Source: Dasypus novemcinctus (lineage: Eukaryota; Chordata; Mammalia; Cingulata; Dasypodidae). From it: 64,000 nucleotides of DNA. The stretch is taken from the NCBI RefSeq assembly GCF_030445035.2, contig NC_080673.1, positions 155,430,216 to 155,494,215 on the forward strand. The letters run 5' to 3'. The translations under genes and the position numbers were made by a program. Every line of letters begins with the position of its first letter. The stretch's first letter is position 1. Shown one piece after another: positions 44,356 through 55,301 of this stretch. Below the pieces are notes generated by a model. That model had not been told where the DNA came from, ran no database searches, and saw nothing but the letters and a program-made list of their open reading frames with translations.

Positions 44356-44359
44356 AGGA

Positions 44360-45364
44360 GAATAAAAACTCAGGTTTCTAGCCATGGGACCAGGAAATAG
44401 GGCCCCTGGGAGCTGGAGAGTGTGGAGAAAATCATGGAGAGAAGGGAATTGGACAAAAGGATCCCCCAAATCTGTACATCAAACGTTGAACTCACGCCTC
44501 GAGCTGCACATGCATGGAACTGATCTGGAGTAGCATAGCAAAGACTTGGAGAACGGACTGAACTACAGAGCAGAGCACTTCCCAGGTCCCAGGCGTGGGT
44601 GATGTACTCATTGGGCAGACCCAAATAGCATTGCCAAGTAAACTGATATCAGAACCACAGTTCACAAAATGTGGGTCAGGATTTGCACTCTGAACCTAAC
44701 CAGATTGATTGCTCACTAAAACAAAAATGACTCCATTTTCCCAAAGATTTTAACAGGTTCCAGAGATTAAAAAACAAGATATTCAAAATGTCCAAGATAC
44801 AATCTGAAATGATTCAACATACAAAGAACCAGGAAAACTGCATGGGAAAATACAATCCGTAGACTCAACCCCAAGATGACCCAGATGTTGGGATTACCAG
44901 ACAAAGACTTTAAAGCAGTAATAGCCATACTCCATGGAGTAAGTGTGAACACCATTGAAATGAATGGAAAGATAGAAGTTTTGAGCATCTAAATAAAAAC
45001 TGTAAAAAAGAATCAAATCGAAGTGTAGACCTCAAGAAACTTACAATAATTTAAACAAAAATCCACTGGAATGACTCAGTAGCAGAATGGCAATAAGAAA
45101 GGAGTCAGGGAACTTGAAAATAGATAAATAGAAATTATTTAAGGAAAATTAAAAATATTTTGAAAATATAAAAATGTGTGGGAAACAATTAAAGTAGTGC
45201 TTAGAGGGAAATTTGAAACATTATATGCTCATATTAGATAAGAAGGTCTCAAGTCAACAATCCAATAATTATGCCTTAAGAAACTAGAAAAAGCAAAGCA
45301 AGTAGAAGGAAGGAAGCCATAAAGATAAGGGCGGAAATAATTGAAATTGAAAGGAGAAAAACAA
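44360..45364 (+). repeat. Ancient L1, 5' part and ORF1, then ORF2 segment
   Basis: 'ccaagatgacccagatgttg', 'ccagacaaagactttaaagc' and 'agtaatagccatactccatg' are the sense ORF1 N-terminal region. From about 45150, 'taaagtagtgcttagaggga' and 'ttaagaaactagaaaaagca' are sense ORF2. The middle is deleted. Confidence 0.7.
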
Positions 45365-45771
45365 CAGGGGGAAGCAAATGTGACTCAAGTGATTGGGCTT
45401 CTGTCTACATATAGGAGGTGGCAGATTCTATTCCTGGAGCCTCCTGGTGAAAGGGAGCTGGTGCCCATGGCAAGCTGGCACAACAAGATGATACAACAAA
45501 GAAGACACAGAGGAGGGACAATGGGAGATGCAGCGAACCAGAGAGCTGAGGTAGCTCAAGTGATTGAGTACTTCTCTCCCACATTGAAGGTCCCAGGATG
45601 GGTTCCTGCTGCCTCCTAAAAGAGAAGACGAGAAGAGAAGACAAGCAGACACAGAGCACATGGCAAATGGCCACAGAGAGCAGACAGTGAGCGCAAAAAT
45701 ACAACGGGGTGGGGGTGGGGGGGTAGGGGGAAGGGGAGGAAGAAGGTATAAATAGATAAATTTTTTTTAAA
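45365..45771 (+). mobile_element. DAS-type SINE, dimeric form
   Basis: Head 'ggggaagcaaatgtgactcaagtg'. A second tRNA-like unit near 45545-45615 begins 'gctgaggtagctcaagtgat' and ends 'ttcctgctgcctcctaaaag'. A purine-rich body, a G-run and an A-rich tail follow. It lies within ORF2 of the sense L1; the TSD is degraded (about GAGAAAA). Confidence 0.87.
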
Positions 45772-46490
45772 AATAGAGAAAATCATTGACACCAAAAGCT
45801 GGATATTTGAAAAGCTTAATGAATTACAAACTGAGTTGAGAGGGAGGGAAGAAAAAAGAGGGAGAGAGCCACACACAGAGAAAATACATAAATCACTGAT
45901 ATCAGGAATAAAAGGGGATATCACAGTAGATTTTCACAGATATTAAAAAGATAACATGGGAATACTGCAAACAACTCTATGCCTATAAATTCAACAATTT
46001 AGATGAAATGGACCAATTCTTTGAAAGAGACACACTACCAAAACTTACGCAAAAAAAAGAATTGGTAAGCTGAGTATTTTATATCTTAAAGAAGTAATAT
46101 TCATAGTTAAATCATTCCAACAAAGAAAACCCCAAGCCTAGAATGGCTTCACTTACTGAATTCTACCAAACGTTTAAGGAAGAAATAATACAAGTTCTAC
46201 ATAATCTCTACTCATTTTATGATGCCATCATAACTTGGATGCAAAACAAGGCAAGAAAAAAAGGAGGAGGAAGAGGAGGAGGGGGAGGAAGCAAAGGAGG
46301 AGGAGGAAAGTGCATTTTAATATCCCTCATAAACATAGGCACAAAATTCCCCAACAAAATACTAGCAACTCAAGTTTGGCAATATTTAAAAAGAATTGTA
46401 CACCATAACTAAATGGGTGGAGGTGTTATCTTGGGAATGCAAGACTGATTTAACATTATAGAATCAATTTTTCTCATGGCAAATTCTTAC
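45772..46490 (+). repeat. L1 ORF2 continuation, sense
   Basis: 'atcattgacaccaaaagctg', 'gggaatactgcaaacaactc', 'tctatgcctataaattcaac' and 'ggcttcacttactgaattct' are sense ORF2 reverse-transcriptase text. A G-rich (GGA)n expansion lies at 46262-46310. The 89-codon frame at 46143-46412 is a relic of ORF2 running into this expansion. Confidence 0.8.
46262..46310 (+). repeat. (GGA)n low-complexity tract
   Basis: GGAGGAGGAAGAGGAGG-type purine repeat inside the L1. Confidence 0.9.
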
Positions 46491-46679
46491 TGGATTTAAC
46501 TGGTCACCTTTGGAACCCAGTTTATGCAGGAGAAAAGGCTTTATGTGATTTAGGTCTTGGAAGGTAAGAAAGAAAGCTTTCTTTTATAGAGGAGGAACCA
46601 TTACAGTTGAAGCTCATGATGGGTTGCTCTCTTTGCTGTTTCCCTTTTGTGAATTTTTAATATATTATTTGGTATCTTT

Positions 46680-47965
46680 CTTTTTTTATTTTTTGGTCTT
46701 TATTTTTTTTAATGGTACATTAAAAAAAATGTGAGGTTCCCATATAGCCCCCACCCCCCTTACCCCACTCCTCCCATAACAACCTCCTCCATCATCATGG
46801 GACATTCAGTGCATTTGGTGAATACATCTCTGAGCACTGCTGCACCACATGGTCAGTGGTCCACATTATAGTTTACACTCTCCCCCAGTCCACCCAGTGG
46901 GCCATGGCAGGACATACAATGTCCTGTAACTGTCCCTGCAGTACCACCCAGGACAACTCCAAGTCCTGAAAATGCCCCCACATCACATCTCTTCTTCCCA
47001 CTCCCTACCCTCAGCAGCTACCATGGCTCTTTTTCCACATCAATGCTACATTTTCTTCAATTATTAATCATAATAGTTCATGAATAGAATATTGGTAAGT
47101 CCGCTCTAATCCATACTATTCCTCCATCCTGAGGACCCTGGGATGGTTATGTCCACTCCACCTCTATATCAAGAGGGGGCTTAGAGTCCACATGGATGAT
47201 GGATGCAATTCTCCTGCTTTCAGTTGTAGGCACTCTTGACTCCCTGGTGTGGTGGTTGACCCTCTTCACCTCCATGTTAGCTGAGTGGGGTAAGTCCAAT
47301 AAACCTGAGTGTAGGAGTTGCAAGTCTGTTGAGGCTCAGAGCCTGGTTATCACATGGAAAGTCCAGAGATTCAGGTCCCCTGAGTATACATTAAACCCCA
47401 GCACCAACCACAGGTCTGGTAAAAGTAACAGGAGAGCTTATGAACAAAGATCACATCTGAGTCCAACTCGATCACACTCAGGAACACAAACTCCAAAGTA
47501 GGGCCAACTGACATGGCCCTGAACTCCATCTGTCATGACCATAGAACCTGTGGGTCTCTGTAGCCCTCAGAAGAACCAATACCCAGGGTTGTATCTACTT
47601 CATCTGTCTCTGGGACTCTGCTGAGGTGTGCATAAGAGCAACCCCTCTGATAACCTCCTGGCTCTTTTTTGAAGACTCATAGCCATATAAACTCATTTGT
47701 CCTTTCCATTTCCCCCTTTTATTCAAGGTCAAAAAGCATTTTTAACTCCTGTTATTGTACGTAGACTGAGATATTCTGCTGGTCTGAGTTGACCCTTTTA
47801 TTCAAGGTCTTTTTCTAGTTACATCATCAGCTGGTACTTGGTAGTATTCCCTCAGCACCAGGGAGGCTCATCCCCGGGAGTCATGTCCCACACTAGGGGG
47901 GAAGGCAATGCATTTACTGAGTTTGGCTTTGAGACTGGCCACATTTGAGCAACACGGAGTTGGTC
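46680..47965 (-). mobile_element. Family A retroposon, about 1.3 kb
   Basis: A T-rich start (A-tail of the minus strand), then 'aaatgtgaggttcccatata', 'gggacattcagtgcatttgg', 'gactccctggtgtggtggtt', 'tcatccccgggagtcatgtc' and 'gactggccacatttgagcaa'. It is diverged from 9577 but collinear over its length. A minus-strand reading block from about 47283 (LPHSANMEV) stays open until EVEWT at about 47157. No TSD seen. Confidence 0.8.
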
Positions 47966-47969
47966 TGAA

Positions 47970-49875
47970 GTGAAAACACCAGCTCTTGTAGTCTACAAGT
48001 TCTCTTGAACCTGTGCTGAAGATTGTGTTTTTGGCAATTGCTTATTTACTTGAGAGAATAAGAGGTCATTGGATAGATATATTATGAAGAAAATGACAAA
48101 TGGAGAGAGGCTTCCAGACAGTTCTGTGGATGCTGCAATCTGAAGTCTTTCTCACTCGGAGGCATGTCGGTGTTCCCTTCCATTCAAAGCCACAATTCTG
48201 CTCATATACAGAAGAGCATCTGTGCTCTTCATGGTCCACATGTTGGCTCACTTTGTGTTTTTAATGTCGCATATCCTTTTTTTAGTAAAACTTCCCTGGA
48301 AAACATAAGGCATTGTACAAAGCAGAACTCAGCAGTCAGTAGTGAATGCGAAAGCTAAAAAAACTCAATGTTAGTGGGTCCATGTTAGAACCCGCTGAAT
48401 AAGGAGTATGAATACTTCACATTTTTATGCTCCTCATGGAAATTTTAAATTATTGATAAGGAATTCCTGCAAAAGAAATTATTGAACTGCTTTCATGATA
48501 TAAAAATGGAATTAGTGTTGTACAATCACTCTCTTTTCTTGCTATATCATTTTTATCAACTGTCTGTAATCAAAGGTTTTATCTATGCAATTCAGAACTG
48601 CTATTAGTGCAGTAATTTGCATGCATCATACAGTTCCCTTCCTCAGCATGTGCACAACAACCCTGGGACAAATGTGTGCTTGTGCATGTCTATATTTGCT
48701 GCTGTTTTCATAAATGGCTCTCATACTCCTCAATATCATAAAACTGTACACTTTTAATGAAAGGTCCAGATATCATGAGCCAGAATGTATTGTTTTAGTT
48801 GACTAACCCTTTTTGGCTAAATTAATTGAAAGAGGTATTTGAATAGCTATAATTTTTTCTCCACCAGATGAAACTGTCAAATCTGATTCTAATGTCTTTG
48901 GATGAGCAAAGAAACTTAAAAAAACAATGATGGAAAAGGCCTTTGCCATTCTAAAAATATATCAATTGTACCTTGAAAATTCTGAGCCAGAGAAAATGTA
49001 TTTTTTTAATTGTTTTGAAGTCTGGCTTCCCCTTTAATTGAACTTTTAAATAGGCAGTTGAGTTATTTCAAGGCTATTTTATTAAATGCATAACAACTCA
49101 ATAACTATTTAATAAAATAGAAATTCATTTGGCGGGGGTAGGGTATGTCTAGCTTTTCCATGTATAGGTTTTACTTTGAAAGTGTAACGGGACTGGACAA
49201 TTTTTCCCTTGTATTTATCAGTTGAACTGAGACCTTTATGAAATAGTTAAGATTGAGAGAGGTGGTAAGACAGTAAAAATGAGATAAAGTATATGATGGT
49301 TAGATCAATTGTTTATAAACTTTTCATCTTTCATTTTGTAAACATGAAATGTTTAAATTTGAATAAAGGAGATTATAAAGGATTATAAAAGTTAATTTTT
49401 AGTAAAGCTTTAAAATATTAAATTATTCCAAGCAGCAGAGATCCTGGAAAAGGAAATTAATGAAATAACATAGACTATTACTTCTCTGGATTTGTATTAA
49501 TGAGTATATTATCTTGGAAATCTACATGTGTTATCCAACACAAAACAACTATGTAGAGAATGTGAAGCTTTACTGTTACAACAATTCTTGCTTTTAAGAT
49601 ATTGTATGATACTATAACTTTGAGGATAGCATTCAAGTGTGTGAAGTCACCACACATTTTGAATATAAAATTCAAATAGAAGTGTTCTAATAGCTCTTTA
49701 TTGAAAGGCATATCAAAATGTCACGTTTTAGTTCTGTAAAGCCAGACGCAAATGTTCATATCTTTTTTATTTATTTCTTGCTATTTGCACAAAGGAACCC
49801 TTGGTTGATAATAGCTCAAATGCTTTGACTGAGGGAATGGTTGGATTATTAACAATTGGGGAGTTTGTGAAAGCC
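47970..49875. other. No gene recognised; long single-copy stretch
   Basis: About 1.9 kb without a repeat I can name, the longest such stretch in the window. An octamer-like ATTTGCAT lies near 48616 ('cagtaatttgcatgcatcat'). No coding signal. It is a candidate for conserved non-coding DNA. Confidence 0.45.
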
Positions 49876-49879
49876 TTTT

Positions 49880-50150
49880 TAAAAATTGTATTTATTTTAC
49901 CATGAAAAATTTCAAAAATATAGAAAAGTTGCAGAAATTGTACAGTGAACCCCCATATATTCACCACCTAGATTCTATAATCAACATTTTACTTTATCTT
50001 CTTTTTTGAACATCTTTTCACAGCCAACCTGCTATTCATCCATCAAGCCACCTTATTTTTTTATTCATTTCAAAGGAAGTCACAGACGTCAGTATACTTC
50101 CCCTCAAATACTTCAACCTACATACCATTAATTAGAGTTGTGAAAGTCTT
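49880..50150 (-). repeat. Possible old L1 3' UTR-like repeat
   Basis: 'aaaatatagaaaagttgcag', 'gtacagtgaacccccatata' and 'catttcaaaggaagtcacag' resemble a common antisense old-L1 block. Its class is uncertain. Confidence 0.45.
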
Positions 50151-50154
50151 TTAA

Positions 50155-51335
50155 TAGCAAAAGAATTACAAAATCACAATCTGGAGAGGAAAATAAATCC
50201 TTGGATCCCTGAAAACAAAAGATGAAGTTGAAATTTGGACACTTGTATAATTTCAGTATTTTATAACTAAGGCTCAGAAAAATAAAAACAAATTGATGGA
50301 AGAACTTATAATGATAGAAAAAACGAAACTCTAAGTGCTCAAACTTTCACCAGCGGAAAATGGGCTTCTGAAGTCATTCAAACCCCAAGATGGACATTTT
50401 CTCCAAAGCCCATCACCTATATGTATGTAGAGGCTTCTTCTCTCTCTTCGTTCCCCTTAAATGCAGCCAAATCCTGGCAAAGGCAGGAAAAAAGAAGAGA
50501 GATTCCAACTTGCAAAGGAAGGGGTTTAGCAGCTGACCTGGCTTTCTGGATAATCTGTTTACCAGTTAATTAATTTCTGAGTGAAAGGTTGCTTCAGGCT
50601 ATTTCTGAAATCCAAGGGCCTAAAACAGTAGAGCTGTTAGCCCTCACACTACCAAAAAGTAGCAGAAGTTGCCATATGACAAGGAATTGGTTGATCTGGT
50701 GCTTCTCCATTCTAAGCACGTCAGAAATAGTCTGTTTGTAAAAGAAAATATTTAATAAGCTTGGAGACTGCTAAGAGGCAAACCATCATGGCTCAGTTTT
50801 GCCAATCCAGTTTTCTGACCTAACTGCAAGCATAGAATTCCTCAGTGAATTTAACATTCCATGAATCTCCAGAAATCCAACTTTTCCCCCTAAATTTCCA
50901 TTCAGTAGTTAGCCTTGACCACCTCCATTTATTGTTGATGCTTGCCTCATAGACTTTTCTCTCCAACTGGTGCTTGATTTATAAAAATAAAGTCTTGCCC
51001 TTTTTGGCTGTGTCCAGGAAAGATGGCAGGCTCGATTAGGCCCCCGACCTACACCGGGAGCTTTCCTGGAAGCTGAGACTTCAGAGCAGGGATCTCAGGA
51101 AGGAAAGTCCAAATCTGGAGAGATAAAACAGGCTCCCAAAATGTCCCATCTCCATGGTGGACGGGCCCATACCAGATATGTTCAGGGCCCAGGGCAAGAG
51201 TACAAATGGGAGTTCCTATGCGTTAAACAAAAACATTGAAAGTTATAGCTCAACTTAACAAACTGTTACATAAAATGCTCTATCTCCCACCCTTGACAAA
51301 CTTATTATCTTCATAAAGACCTGGAAGGCAATATA
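50155..51335. other. No gene recognised; single-copy DNA
   Basis: No repeat I can name. A locally GC-richer patch lies at about 51015-51190, without a long frame. Confidence 0.45.
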
Positions 51336-51339
51336 TATT

Positions 51340-51880
51340 TTTTTAATTAAAAATTTTTATTTTTAAAGAAGTTTTAGATTACATAAATGTTACATAAAAA
51401 AATATAGGGGATTCTCATATGTCACACCTTCCCCCTCCCACACTTTCCCACATTAACAACATCCTTCATTAGTGTGATACTTTTGTTAGAATTGATGACC
51501 ACATATTGAAGCATTGCTACTAGCCATGGATTATAGTTTACATTATAGTTTACACTCTGTCCCACACAATTTTGTAGGTTATGACAAAATATATAATGGC
51601 CTATATCTATCATTGCAATGTCATGCAGGACGATTCCAATGTCCTGAAAATGCCTCTATGCTACACCTAGTCCTGTTTCCCTCCTCTCAGAACCTCTGGT
51701 GGCTTCTGCCTTTATATCAATGATAAAAATTCTTTCATTGCTAGAATAATAATAAGTCTACTTTAGTCCATTATTTATTCCCCACTCTTGAGAATTTGAG
51801 GATGATGATGCCGACTCTGTTTTAATTGAGAGGGGATTTAGATCCCATGGGATAGAAGGCCAGGTTTGAATTCAGAATTC
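51340..51880 (-). mobile_element. Family A / L1 3' UTR-like retroposon, older
   Basis: The minus strand ends '...tgtaacatttatgtaatcta' 'aaacttctttaaaaataaaa', which resembles L1 3' UTR ends. Upstream blocks ('acaaaatatataatggccta', 'ccaatgtcctgaaaatgcct', 'ttgagaggggatttagatcc') match family A. This copy links family A to L1-type 3' ends. Confidence 0.72.
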
Positions 51881-51884
51881 TCTG

Positions 51885-52280
51885 ACTCCCGAAGTCGAAG
51901 CCTGAAGATGGCAGCACAGGAGGATTAATTCCCAGCCTCAGGCTGTGGACTACTCCCTTCCCTTCCCACCTCCAGTCCCATCCATGCATACCAGCCCTGT
52001 TGTCTAAGCTCCAGCCATACCCCTGCAGACAGCTGCTCTTTGGTCACCCCTCAGGGGTAAAGGTGCAGACATACTACAGTATAGCTCATTCGTGGGATCA
52101 CAGGCTCCTGAGGACACATCCTCTTGATCCAAAGATTCCTCACCTAGTAGGGAGAGAGAGCACAGAGGTTGGCCAGAGCTGGGCACTTCAAAGTGCGGGA
52201 CCCTCTTGCCTGGCCCAAGGCAGTTAGGCAGCTGTACTCGTGTATTTGAGAAATGGAGATTTCTTCTTGAGGAGGTGACA
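51885..52280. other. No gene recognised
   Basis: Unassigned, locally GC-richer. The overlapping plus and minus frames (52000-52321) have no domain. Confidence 0.45.
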
Positions 52281-52284
52281 GGGT

Positions 52285-52640
52285 TGGCAGGGTACCACTT
52301 GGAGCTCATCCATTCATTCAACTGCTATTGAGCAAGGAATGTGGACAAAAGCACTGTTCCATGTGCTGCTGATACAACCACAGAGACAGAGGTAGCCATT
52401 TCCCTCCTGTAGCTTTCAGTCTGGAGGTGATAATAGACATTAAAGAACTCATCACAGCAATTCTTTACTAAAAAATGTCCTAAGTGCTGTGAAGAGGATA
52501 CACTTGATGTCAAAAGAGTCGTCAACAGGAGGTTGACTGTTGGTCTAGGGGGCAGTGGGGGAAGTTTTCTTCAGGAAGTGATGGCAGATGAGTAAGTTTT
52601 CTAATAGAAGGAGATTCAAGTGAGGATGAAGGGAAGGGTT
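52285..52640 (+). repeat. Old mammalian repeat 'X'
   Basis: 'attcaactgctattgagcaa', 'ccatgtgctgctgatacaac' and 'cctaagtgctgtgaagagga' follow the order seen at 24850 and 15365. Confidence 0.55.
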
Positions 52641-52799
52641 CTGTGTAGAAGGAGCAGGAAGTGTGTAAGTTCTCAGGCAAAGAGAAATAAGGCAGAACTG
52701 AAAGCAGATATTTCCAGGCAACTGTGCTAAAAACCTCAAGAGTGAACCTCAAGAAAAGGACATTTCTGATAGGTAATTTATTACCATGCAGGAGAGTAG

Positions 52800-52975
52800 A
52801 GAGAACTAAAATGAATTGAGTTTCTACATGGGTCAGACTCAGGGCTAGATGCTTAAAACCCGTCTCACCCTTATCATTGCACATCCCCAAGGGCTTGGGC
52901 ATCATTGTCCTTGTGTTCAGGTGGGAAAGCTAAGAGCCAGAAACTAAGTAATTTGCCCAAAGCTGCACTTACATT
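52800..52975 (-). repeat. MIR SINE remnant
   Basis: 'ttgagtttctacatgggtca' then 'agctaagagccagaaactaa' and 'gtaatttgcccaaagctgca' are a worn antisense MIR. Confidence 0.6.
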
Positions 52976-52979
52976 AAGA

Positions 52980-53440
52980 AACTCTATAAGTACTTAAAAG
53001 AAGTGAGGAAGTTCTGCAAATGGGCTTTTGGTGAACTGGCTTTATTGAATGCATATGTGTCTCATTTCATGGATGCAGAAACTGAAATCTGTTTTAAAGA
53101 ACTAAATCATAGAGGCAGTAGGACTTTCAGTTACTGTGGTTTGCTGCAGAATGTTTGTTAGGGTTTCTTTTTTAACACATCATAATCAAACTATTTGTAA
53201 TTTAGTGAAATGGTGCCAGTTTCTTGGGTGGTCCAGGACATATTTCCACAGATTTCTGGGTGGGAGTTTAAGTGAAGAGGAGTGACACTCTCATAAAGTA
53301 CCAGACTTAGGTGTTTAAAGAACAAGAGTGAGGGAAAGGTCAATGAGTAAATCAGGAAGATGACAAGAGGAAGGGAGAGAGAAAAGAAAAAAAAAGAGAA
53401 AAGAAAGGAAAAATTCTCCTTCCTATTAGTGTTTGTGTGT
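52980..53440. other. No gene recognised; purine-rich tract
   Basis: Contains an AGAA-rich low-complexity tract at about 53365-53412. Otherwise unassigned. Confidence 0.5.
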
Positions 53441-53447
53441 AAGAGTT

Positions 53448-54045
53448 TACATTAGTCAGTCAAAGAGGTGCTGATGCAAAGTACTAGAAATCAATTGGTT
53501 TTTATAAAGGATATTTATTTGGGGTAGAAGCTTACAGTCACAAAGCTATGAAGAATAATTATTTCCCTCATCAAAGTCTGCTCTGCAAGAGTTCAGCCTT
53601 CCTCGTCAGTCTCTGTGGTCCTATCTTCTTCTGACCTCAGCTTTATGTAGGCTGGTATAAGGCTTGTCTCTCTCCCCAGGGCTTGTTTCTTTCTAGGCTC
53701 AGCTGCTCTGTTCTCTCCACAAGGTTAGCTGTAGACTATCAGGCTCTCTTTCTTCCTGGGGCTGTGTCTATGGAGCCATCTCTATTCCTCTGTGTTCTTC
53801 TCCGGTGTGTTTACCTCCCAGGGATCCAGCATTAAAAACTCAAACTTTCTCCTCTGCCTTGTCATTTTCTCTGTGAGTCATTGTCCTACCGACATGGCCA
53901 AATCAAAACCCTAATCTTAATTTAATCAAGGTAAAGTGGAACCTCTGAATCTAATACAATCTAATACACCCAAAGGAACAGACTAGTTCACAAACACACT
54001 CCAATATCTATTTTTGGAATTCATAAATAGTATCAAACTGCCACA
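53448..54045 (-). repeat. MaLR-like solo LTR, copy 4
   Basis: Inverted relative to 5428. The minus strand starts TGTGGCAGTTTGATACTA and ends near GACTAATGTA. Perfect 5-bp TSD GAGTT at 53443-53447 and 54046-54050. Longest of the four (598 bp), with an extra block near the 3' end. Confidence 0.88.
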
Positions 54046-54189
54046 GAGTTCTTCAGATAGGACCTTAAAGAATGACTTTTCTAGAAACAATGGGGCAGGG
54101 CGCTAGCAGCAGCTCAGCTTAGTGCAAATAATGTCATCTGCCAAGGAGAAACATTTTACCCAACATCATGATGTACCATAATATAATTC

Positions 54190-54436
54190 TTTTTTGTTTA
54201 CTTCATATAATAAACTTTATTTTTAGATTATAGAAAAGTTACATTGAAAGTATAGGAAATTCCCATATAACCCATCTCCCTTCCCAACTTTCCGCCTATT
54301 AATAACATCCCATATTAATGTGGTACATTTGTTACAATGGATGAACAAATATTGAAGCATTTCTACTACCAAGGTCTGTGGTTTACACTTCACACTGTAC
54401 AATTTTATAAGTTTTGACAAAATATATAATGGCCTA
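54190..54436 (-). mobile_element. Family A, 3' part, before a nested insertion
   Basis: 'tttatttttagattatagaa', 'ggaaattcccatataaccca' and 'gacaaaatatataatggcct' are the 3' end of an older family A copy. It continues at 55302 ('tgtctgtcattgcaatatca'), as shown by the uninterrupted equivalent at 51575. Confidence 0.8.
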
Positions 54437-55286
54437 ACCTGTCCCCACTCTCTCTAATCTAGTTCTTCTCTCTCCTTGGGCAGCTGGGCATGACAGCCTG
54501 CCTAAGCAGATCCCCTTTCCCCAATCCCTGTCAGGTTGGGGTCCCTTCTGTGATTCACAGGGGGTCAGCTGGCCAAACTCACCACAAAAAAACCACTCTA
54601 CACTCTCCATTAGACCCTTCTTCCTCCCAGAGAGTGCCCCCTCCCACTCCATTGGCAGCAGGGAGCCAACGACTCCACTGAAGTTACTTGCACTGAGGGC
54701 AGGGTATATGTGTCATTTCTAGTCACATGGTTTTTCCTTTGGCTTCTTTATCTTTCCAGTACCCTCCTAGATCTCTCAGAGCACCTTCCCAATCTACATA
54801 TATACAAAGCAGCTCCTTTAGCTAGGTCCCTGTCTTCTCTCCACTTTTTTTTGAGAGGATCACACTCTGCCTACCTACTTTGGCACCATTTTTCAGGAAG
54901 TCCAAGAGAATTCTGAAAGCTGTAAGAGAGAAGCAAGTACAAGGGAATCCCAATAAGATTAAGTGCTGATATCATCAAACACCACAGAGGCAAGAAGACA
55001 GAGGGATGAAATATTTTAAACTGTTGAGAGAAAAAAAAAACAGTTGCTGACAAAGGATTTTATATCTGAGACTTTTTTCAAAGAGAGGAAGAAATTACAA
55101 CATTCCTAGATAAACAAAAAGCTGGGGATTTTGTCACCACTAGACTTTCCCTGAAAACCATATTAAAGAGAGTTCTTCAGACTGAAAGAAGAGGAAACTG
55201 GACAATGGATCAAAGTGGAATAAAGAAATAAAGACTGCTGTTAAAGGTAAGCAATATGGGTAATTATAAAAAAAAAAAGTATATAT
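54437..55286 (+). mobile_element. 850-bp polyadenylated insertion, part L1 ORF1
   Basis: Bracketed by the 15-bp repeat ATATATAATGGCCTA (54422-54436 and 55287-55301). The first about 465 bp are not recognised. From about 54905 it is sense L1 ORF1 C-terminal text ('gagagaagcaagtacaaggg', 'acaggatttt'-type block, 'tgtcaccactagactttccc', 'gagagttcttcagactgaaa'). It ends in an A11 run followed by a short TA repeat. It may be an L1 with an inverted or rearranged 5' half, or a chimeric transcript. Confidence 0.75.
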
Positions 55287-55301
55287 ATATATAATGGCCT
55301 A

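Noticed and set aside
46143-46412. Glycine-rich 89-codon protein
   Set aside because: It is decayed L1 ORF2 running into a (GGA)n tract.
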